A stretch of 64,000 bases of DNA, from positions 67,453,659 through 67,517,658 of the forward strand of contig CM022949.1 in the NCBI GenBank assembly GCA_012931725.1, given 5' to 3'. Source of the DNA: Litsea cubeba. Taxonomy: Eukaryota; Streptophyta; Magnoliopsida; Laurales; Lauraceae. The number at the start of each line of letters is the position of its first letter. Positions within the stretch are counted from its first letter, which is position 1. Position numbers and translations under genes: made by a program. A model generated the notes under the pieces. The model made no database searches. It was given only the letters and a program-made list of their open reading frames with translations, and was not told the DNA's origin. Positions 56,556-64,000 of the stretch are shown piece by piece.

Positions 56556-59431
56556 ATGGCTTTGAGGACCTTCTTATTCTTCTCATTCTCCACAACAACA
56601 ATTCTCCTCTCTGCACCTCTCATCCCCGCCGTTGATTTCAATTATCCGGCCATATTCAACTTCGGCGACTCAAATTCCGACACAGGAGGACTCGTCTCAG
56701 CGGGCATTGGCGAACCTCTTGATCTGCCTAACGGGGCAACATACTTCCACAAACCATCCGGTCGATTCTGCGATGGCCGTCTAATCATCGACTTCCTCTG
56801 TAATGTTTCCTCCATTGCTTATACATACACATTTTTTTTGGGGTCTCCTTATGTCTGCTAATATAATTTGTGATTTATTTATGGGAATGAATCCATGACT
56901 CTAAACTGTCAAAAGGGTCTCCTTAGTTCATTTCTACCATTCATTTAGCACTGTGGTTTTAGCCATTCTTTTGGTATGGAAGTCATAATTGATTGGTTCT
57001 GAAATATTACAGAACTAAGGAAAATGTTATACTAGACCATCAGGCAACCATGATGTATTTGGCTCACCCAGGCCTTTCCCACATATTAAACAGGTGATGG
57101 GACCCAGGCACCACCCATGACCACAATGATCACCAGATCATTGTACAAGCCTTGGGAATGATCACTTCACATGAGGATTTTTTCTTAATGACTCAGATAT
57201 TCAAATAGTCTCACCATTTTAGTGACCAGACAGAGTTCATGATAGGATCATAGGAAGGCTCTGGTCATGATAAATGGTTACACTTTTTTTTTTTTGTTCT
57301 TTGTTGTATAAATTGGAATTTATAAAAAAAAATGATATTTCTGTTCTTTTACTGTTTGGCGCAGCGGATGCAATGGATTTGCCATTTCTAAACGCATATT
57401 TGGAATCAGTGGGACTTCCAAACTTCCGAAGAGGGTGCAATTTTGCTTCAGCTGGGTGTACCATACTTCCGGCCACAGCATCATCTGTCAGCCCATTTTC
57501 CTTTGGAATTCAAGTTGCACAATTTTTCAGATTCAAAGCGCGGGTTCTTGAGTTGCTAGGTGACTGTTTGTTTTTATGTTACAAAGAAATTAGATCGAAA
57601 TGAAATTGTGTATTTTCAATCCACTCACATGGGAGTCTAGGAGTTGTCTTTCTCTACTTGGACAGGACAATTGCGAAAGATGGGGTGACAGAAATGGAAA
57701 TAGTCAAGGCAAACAGAAGAAATCTGGAATGGCTATTTCCATGGATTTCTAGTTTCCATGTAACTCTTAACTTGCCATAGTATGCTCGTATTCTACACAA
57801 AAAAAAAAAAAAAAAAAAAAAGAAAAAGAAAAAAAGAAATTATGTGTTAATGCTTGCTTGAGGTAATCTACAGTGTAACAGTTCAATCACCTGGTAAACG
57901 GGGACCCACATTCAGGCAACAGATCAATTGGCAGTCGATACCCACTGGACGATCAAGCAAAAATGGGTCCCAATTACCTGGCAAGTTAATAATGGCCAGG
58001 TAGGCTACCTGATGGGCCACATTGTTGCACATTCTCTATTCACCTATATTTCAGTAGTGCTAATTCTACATCAACAGAATCTCTCTCTTCCTCTTCTTCA
58101 AAAGTAAAAAAAAATCTGTCTTAGTGAAAGCATTGTTATTACTTTAGTATGGGATCTCAATATTCATTTTCTTCAATTTCACAAGATGTTCTTCAATCCA
58201 TCACCTGAACTAAGTTAAATATTTATGACCTTAGATAGTAATTCTACTCATTCCTATATCTTTCTTCAATCAATCAACTGAACTAAGTTCATGCTTGTGG
58301 GGAATTCTAAAGTAAAATTGTCTGATAAAAAAGATTCAGTTATTACCACAGAAAAAAAAAAAAAGGTTGACAACGTTTCTAGTGCAAGATGACTATCTGC
58401 AATGAAAAATATATAAAAAAAAAATCAATGTTGGTTTCCATTGTCCCTCCTGACAACTTTCTGCCAGTTATTATGGATGTACAAGATAAAGATCAATCCA
58501 AACAGGGTTGTAGAAGACTCAAAGCAATTTTGATAACATAAAAACATGGTCCAGTCAAGAGCCTGGCATTGAGTGAAAGGAGTGCCCAAAGTGCATTAGT
58601 GTATATGACAATCGTAGGGTCAGAAGAAAGTGACAGAAGATTTTTAAGGCAAACACGAAACCTCTGTTTCAGATAACCATGTTTAAATCTGCAAAGAAAA
58701 AGGGAGAAAGAAATCTACATCCAAGACTAAAATTTTGTGCATTGAGCATGAAATTGTATACAACAGTCTTCTTGGCTTCATATTTTCTTATAGTCTGTTT
58801 AGGACGATTAAACATTAAAATGTGTTGGCATAGCTGTATACCACCTATTTCATGCTCCCAGATACTTTATTTAGGTGGGCTATAATTTTATTTTAAAGAA
58901 AGTTCATTTGGAGATATCCTGTACAATGCTTTGGTTTTTTCTAAACTCAAAACCAAAATTCAAGTTCATTTAGCAAACATACGTTATTGGGTTAAATTAG
59001 TTATTATTTCTGACAGGCCTTAAAAAGGATGTTAATGTACTAACTATGAGCAAAGTAAAATAAGAGATACAATAAGTGGATGAGTTCTTTAGCTGGTTGA
59101 TCAAATCAACAAGAATGAGTAATCATTTCTCCTATCATTAATCATATACAGTCAACAGAAACAATGATAGCAGAATCTTATCAGATTAAGGTAGGTTTTT
59201 TTTTTTTTTAATAACTGTTTATAAATTAGGGAAGATAACTGATTGTACCTGCTGTTGTTCTTAGGTGGAAAATTGGACAGATTCCTTCCTCGAGAAGATT
59301 ATTTCAAACTAGGGCTTTACATGTTTGATATAGGCCAGAATGATCTTGCTGGTGCATTTTATTCCAAATCAGATGATCAAGTTATTGCATCTATTCCCAC
59401 CATCTTGCTGGAGTTCGAAGAGGGTGTTAAA
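56556..59431 (+). CDS. GDSL esterase/lipase gene, first three exons
   Basis: Exon 1 56556-56799, exon 2 57365-57559, exon 3 59265-59431; phases agree at each GT-AG junction and give 202 codons so far. The start Met (MALRTFLFFSF) follows AAGCC and begins a signal peptide of about 25 residues. Block I is FNFGDSNSDTGG, with the nucleophilic Ser; exon 2 gives LNAYLESVGLPNFRRGCNFA, with the block II Gly; exon 3 gives MFDIGQNDLAG, the block III Gly-Gln-Asn-Asp. The family are secreted SGNH hydrolases acting on esters such as acetylated polysaccharides or lipids; it looks closest to the plant group with alpha-fucosidase-like annotations. The later exons, with block V Asp and His, are not in the window. 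A copia element fills intron 3. What is visible has no stop or frameshift. Confidence 0.85.
57560..59264 (+). other. Intron 2 of the GDSL gene
   Basis: 1705 bp, GTGACT donor and TTCTTAG acceptor. It contains an A-rich run (57799-57840) and no recognised element or gene. Confidence 0.75.
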
Positions 59432-60445
59432 GTAAGCTGATTCTGCCCCTTGAACTAAAACTCTAACATTTATTAAAAGAGAAAATGCATGAAAACATAA
59501 GCTTGATATTTTAAGAATGTGGTACAAAAATAGGATTTGAAAACCAAACATGGCAACTAAAATTTTCCTCACTAAGGAATCATTGTGATGAAGGATATGA
59601 CTACAGTTTTATGTCCATTATGAAGGATACATGTCTATTAATCTATAGTGCTCTCATACAAATTATAGATTAAACATGGATTCAACTTGTGCTTATCAAT
59701 ATCCAGTTCGATGATAATGTATATATGGGCATGTTCCTGTACTTCAATAACATACCTGTATGATTTGCTTTTTCTTTTTTTCTTTTCCAAATATAATAAA
59801 ACTAGAACACCTAATTTGTAGCATTCTATGTAATAAGAATTTCACAACTATCCATGCATTTTCTGATGTTGGGTATCGTAAACATGGTTTTGGGTCTATC
59901 TTTGTCTTCGCTGATATATTGGCCCATTTTGTCCCTGTTCTAAATAACTATTTTTTAAATATATTTAGAAAATTAAGAAATTGAAAATCTTTTATGAGGG
60001 TACTTCTTGGGCGGCGTTGGGTATATATCACTCTCTTAAACACTTCATTTTGTTTTGTGTATTGGTTGTTTGATGCATGGGTTTTTTCTATTAATGGATA
60101 TAATTTCTCTGTTTCTACTCACAATTTTTTTTTTTTTTTATTCTTAATGGTGTTAGAGATGTTTGATATGTAAATAGAACTTTAGGTTATAATATATTTG
60201 TGAAGAAGTTAGAGATCTTGTAGAGAGATCAGTGGTTTAGAATTGATACAATAAAGATTGGAAGGTCTGAATTTGATATATGTTTGGAGATACATACTCA
60301 TTTTTGCCGTGTTTAATAACCATGATTACCATTACTCAAGAACCTAAGTATGTGAGTGTCCTAGTTGTTGGACTGCATGAATATTGAATAGAATGAAACA
60401 ATTAATGTGCCTTTGAGAAGATACTTGATTTCATATGGTTCTCAA
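59432..60445 (+). other. Intron 3 of the GDSL gene, part before the copia element
   Basis: It starts GTAAGC. AT-rich, no coding sequence recognised. The intron continues into the copia insertion at 60446. Confidence 0.6.
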
Positions 60446-60794
60446 TGTTAAATAGGCCCAAAGCCCATCTGAAAAGAGCCCATTGTTATAACTCACGTGG
60501 GATTGAATGGGAGACAGGAGGACCCTTCTTTACTTAGAATACTATGGCTGTAATTAGCTGTAATTAGTTTTCTTCTTAACTTAGAATCCTGATTGATGTA
60601 AATCAGTTGTAATTAGTTTCCTTCTTAACTTAGAATCCTGATTGATGTAAATTAGAGAGTTTTCCTTTCTTAGAGCCTAGATTAAAGGCATGTAAAGATA
60701 TATATATATATTGATGTATAATCTCAAGAGAAAGATACACAGAATAATATATTCTCAAGAGTATTCAAAACTCTTTTCAATTGTGAGTTTGTCA
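60446..60794 (+). repeat. 5' LTR of the intronic copia
   Basis: 349 bp from TGTTAAATAG to GAGTTTGTCA, directly followed by the primer-binding site. The five bases in front are CTCAA; the matching copy is outside the window. Confidence 0.8.
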
Positions 60795-60806
60795 TGGTAT
60801 CAGAGC
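60795..60806 (+). other. Primer-binding site of the intronic copia
   Basis: TGGTATCAGAGC, an exact match to the initiator tRNA-Met complement usual for copia elements. Confidence 0.9.
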
Positions 60807-61058
60807 GAGGTTCTGATCTTCAGCATTAAAATTCATTCAAGGAATCAATCAAAGAGAAATCTTTCTCTCTTGAAGAAAATAAACAGATAGAGGATCTGTT
60901 TTAAAGAGATCGGCATCCATCCTGTTCCCGCGATAGGCTCAGATTAACTGTGGCCCACCTGCGATCATCACAACATCATCAAGGATCCTTCCAGTCAAGA
61001 TCGCCCAAGTCTTCTCAGTATTTTGGTGTTTTTTTCAAAAAATTTTCGACACTTTGAG

Positions 61059-63730
61059 ATGGACAAATCTGGGATCACTTTGATCAAATTTACTGGAAAG
61101 AATTATCCTGCCTGGTCTTTCCAATTTCAAACATATCTCGAAGCAAAGGAATTATGGGGTTTTGTTTTTGGCACGGACCCTAAACCCACTGAGGATGAGA
61201 AGAAAATCTCCTCTTGGTATACTAAAGATGCCAAAATCAAATCCTGGATTCTGGGATCCGTTGAGCCTCATCTGATAATGAATCTCAAGCCTTACCCCAC
61301 TTCGAAAGCCATGTGGGGGTATTTGAAGAAAATATACCATCAAGATAACTCTGCCAGACAATTCCATCTTGAATGTGCAATTGCTGAATATACACAAGGG
61401 AATTTGTCCGTACAAGACTACTATTCCGGTTTCCGTACACTCTGGTCGGAATACGATAGTATTAAGTATGCGGATGTGGCTGACAATGTGTTGACCGTTA
61501 TTCAAGACCTTCAGGCCTCTAGTCAGCGAGATCAGTTTTTGATGAAACTGCGGAATGAATTTGAAAGTGTCCGGTCTGCTCTGATGAATCGGACGCCACT
61601 ACCTTCATTAGATGTCTGCTTGAATGAGCTCTTACGCGAAGAACAGCGTCTTATGACCTCGGCTCATATTGCTCAACAGAAGACTGAAACCTATTCAGTC
61701 GCGTTCTCGGCCAATAAAACTTCTCAGCCTCCGCCTCGAGACTTGAGCAAAACCCAATGCTACAGTTGTCAGAAATTTGGGCACCTTGCCTCTCAGTGTA
61801 AACAGAAATTCTGCAGTTACTGTAAAAAGCCGGGACATATCATCTCTGAATGTCGCCGCCGGCCACCACGTCCGACAACACAGTATCAGACTCCACAATA
61901 TCCGGCTCAGCAGTATCAGACTTCACAGTCTCCGACTCCTCACGCATATGTGGCTTCCTCAGTTATGCCTGCTCCTTCATCTGCCTCACAGCCTGGGCCC
62001 TCATCATCTCTCACTCCTGAATTAGTTCAACAAATGATTATCAATGCCCTCTCTGCCTTTGGTCTCTCAGGTAAGTCACCTTCATCTTCTATTTGGTTCA
62101 TTGATTCTGGGGCATCTAATCATATGACAAATTCCCCCACCCCCTTCTCCACTATGACAAGTTACAATGGCCATCTTCAAATTCAAACTGGTGCCGGTGA
62201 ACATGTTCCCATTACTACTGTCGGTGATATCCCTGGTCCCATCCCATTAAGAAATGTTTACCTTTGCCCTAATTTAACTTCCAACTTATTGTCCGTAGGA
62301 CAACTTGTTGAAAATAATTGTAATATCTCTTTCTCTTCTTCTGGTTGTGTTGTGCAGGACCAGATGTCCGGGAAGGAGATCGCGAGGGGGCCTAAGTGTG
62401 GACGCTTGTTTCCGCTGGATCTTTCTCAAAATTCTAGGAATCAATTTGACAATAATGTGTTTTGTTTTTCTCTTAGAGATAATTGCCGATTGTGGCATAA
62501 TCGTCTCGGACATCCAAATTCAAAGGCTCTGTCTCTTATGTTAAAATCTGGTTTATTAAATAAATCTCTTGGTTTCTCTTCTTGTGTGCCTTTTGACTGT
62601 GCTACTTGTAAAATGGGGAAGAGCAAAACTCTTTCGTTTCCTCATTCCACTTCACACACCTCTAAGTGTTTTGATTTAGTTCATAGTGATGTATGGGGAA
62701 TTGCTCCAGCTCTTTCCCACGCCCATTGCAAATATTTTGTGACTTTTATTGATGACTTCAGTCGGTTTACATGGGTCTACTTTCTACATTCAAAATCTGA
62801 TGTTTTCATTGTTTTTAAAAAAATTTTAGCTTATGTTGAAAATCAATTTTCCACCTGCATTAAAATCTTGTGTCTGATTCTGGCGGGGAATACATGTCTT
62901 CTGATTTTCAACGGTTTTTGCAATAAAAAGGCATTATTTCTCAAAAATCTTGTCCTTATACTCCCCAGCAGAATGGAATCGCTAAAAGGAAAAATCGACA
63001 TCTCCTTGATGTCACGCGTTCCCTTCTTCTGGAGTCATCCGTTCCTACTCGTTTTTGGGTTGAGGCACTGGCTACAGCCGCTCATCTTATCAATCGCATG
63101 CCATCACCCTCCATTGAGAATCAAAGCCCATATTACCGTTTGTACAAAACCGCTCCATCCTATGCAGATCTTCATGTTTTTGGCTCCACTTGTTTTGTGC
63201 ACTTGCCTCCTTCTGAGAGGACAAAACTCACGGCACAATCAACTCAGTGTATGTTTTTAGGTTATGCACCCTTCCAGAAAGGGTTCCTTTGTTATGATCC
63301 TCACATTCGTCGTGTCCGTACATCTAGGAATGTCGTTTTCTTTGAACATCAGTATTTTTTTTCAAAAATACATTGATCCTCCTGACTCCTCTTTTGTGTC
63401 CTTACCTAGTTTTTCTGACGACCCGTCAGTTGTTTGTTTTAATCCCAACTTTGTGTATCACAGACGGAGCAGCACAGCGCCTACCAGGGATCCCCCTCCT
63501 GCTCTTCCTCCGGCATCTGATCCAACACCGGCAGTTGCTCCATCCGGCCATCCTTCATTGCGTCGCTCCACTCGGATTTTAGTACCACCATCCCATTATG
63601 GGTTCTCCCATACTTCCTTAATGGCCACTTTATCTTCCTCTTCCATTCCCCAATCCTATTCTCAGGCTGTGCAGGACCCATGTTGGAACAAGGCTATGCA
63701 AGAGGAATTGGAGGCGTTAGCACAAAATCA
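61059..63730 (+). pseudogene. Copia gag-pol of the intronic element, frameshifted and truncated
   Basis: It starts at Met 61059 (MDKSGITLIKFTGKNY); the frame is open from 61023. Domains: a UBN2-type gag; two adjacent zinc knuckles (CYSCQKFGHLASQC and CSYCKKPGHIISEC); protease WFIDSGASNHMTNS; GAG-pre-integrase (LWHNRLGHPNSKAL, then CATCKMGK); integrase core to about 62865 (FDLVHSDVWG, FIDDFSRFTWVYF). One base is lost near 62868, a TAA falls near 62925 in the continuing frame, and another shift lies in a T-run near 63360. The integrase C-terminal linker runs on to the first residues before the RT (CWNKAMQEELEALAQNH), where homology ends. It cannot make a functional polyprotein. Confidence 0.85.
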
Positions 63731-64000
63731 TGTAGAAGATAATAGGCCTTAAACAAGCTCAGCCCATCAAGGACCCATGGTCAACAAACTCAGCCCATCA
63801 AGGGCCCATGTTCTAGAAGATTGTGTAGCTGTATAGTCAACATTGTGTAGCTAAATAGTTCAACAATTTATTGAAGTGAGAAGAAGAAGCAAACAAAGAA
63901 TGATGTCCAAAGTCCAGCAAGAACAGGCGCCCGTGTTTACTCCCCGTCGCGATCACCTTCCCAGTTTGTTGCCGCTGTATAACACAACCAGAGGAAGAAA
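63731..64000. other. Sequence replacing the copia RT domain; possible further nested insertion
   Basis: From TGTAGAAGAT the sequence no longer follows copia pol. It has short repeats (CTCAGCCCATCAAGG twice, 63760 and 63788; TTGTGTAGCT twice, 63824 and 63843). The TG start and abrupt break suggest an LTR of another element that extends past the window edge. Confidence 0.4.

Larger units (their letters stand above)
60446..63730 (+). mobile_element. Copia retrotransposon in GDSL intron 3, broken
   Basis: 5' LTR (60446-60794), initiator tRNA-Met primer-binding site, gag and pol up to the start of reverse transcriptase, where unrelated sequence takes over at about 63731. The 3' part and 3' LTR are not in the window. 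It has the same orientation as the GDSL gene. Confidence 0.8.

Noticed and set aside
57785..57838. A-rich run as the poly-A tail of a retroposed sequence
   Set aside because: No LINE or SINE body, target duplication or processed-gene homology next to it; more likely a simple A-rich microsatellite in the intron.

Overview
The window is plant nuclear DNA, very probably from an angiosperm. The evidence is plant-type Ty1/copia and Ty3/gypsy LTR retrotransposons nested in one another, a CACTA-type terminal repeat, hAT transposase remains, and scraps of ordinary plant genes with introns (an AHA1-domain co-chaperone, a plastid-targeted one-helix protein, a GDSL esterase/lipase). There is no bacterial-type gene organisation, no CRISPR array, and I recognised no tRNA or rRNA gene. 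The species cannot be named from the sequence. Most of the 64 kb is transposable element; host genes occupy only about 14.4-17.1 kb and 55.5-60.4 kb.

Layout, left to right. (1) 1-7631: the 5' half of a Tat-like gypsy element on the minus strand (copy A), with gag, leader and one LTR. Its protease and reverse transcriptase have been removed by an internal deletion. (2) 7632-14325: a broken minus-strand copia element ('X'). It carries a second gypsy fragment (A2, 8983-12034), a solo-type copia X LTR (12510-14325) and a 544-bp duplicated segment. This cluster ends exactly at what looks like an exon/intron junction of the AHA1-like gene. (3) 14448-17070: AHA1-like exons, then an intron-free plastid-protein gene whose 3' end is frameshifted. 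(4) 17070-49474: a small CACTA-like element (right terminal repeat at 49461-49474) containing gypsy copy B (17175-49265, 5-bp target duplication ATTCA). The 3' LTR of B is in turn split by an almost intact 9.65-kb copia element (38896-48549, 5-bp target duplication CGGGG, one uninterrupted gag-pol ORF). (5) 49475-50975: degraded hAT-type transposase exons. (6) 50976-55516: gene-free DNA with about nine degenerate 200-bp tandem units and a 37-base G run. (7) 55517-64000: the first three exons of a GDSL esterase/lipase gene on the plus strand; intron 3 holds a third copia element (from 60446), broken by frameshifts and itself interrupted near 63731.

Gypsy copy B is the most informative element. 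Its sense strand encodes gag, protease, a G-patch-like segment, RT, RNase H, a second plant-type RNase H and integrase, almost all in one frame but now cut by stop codons. Between pol and the 3' LTR lies a 6.5-kb region with several tandem-repeat families and, on the opposite strand (35134-31822), a decayed gene of plant-mobile-domain type with a basic linker and a coiled-coil tail. Five nonsense codons can be checked directly against the sister copy in this window, and all are C-to-T changes in CAA or CAG codons, as expected for a methylated, silenced element.
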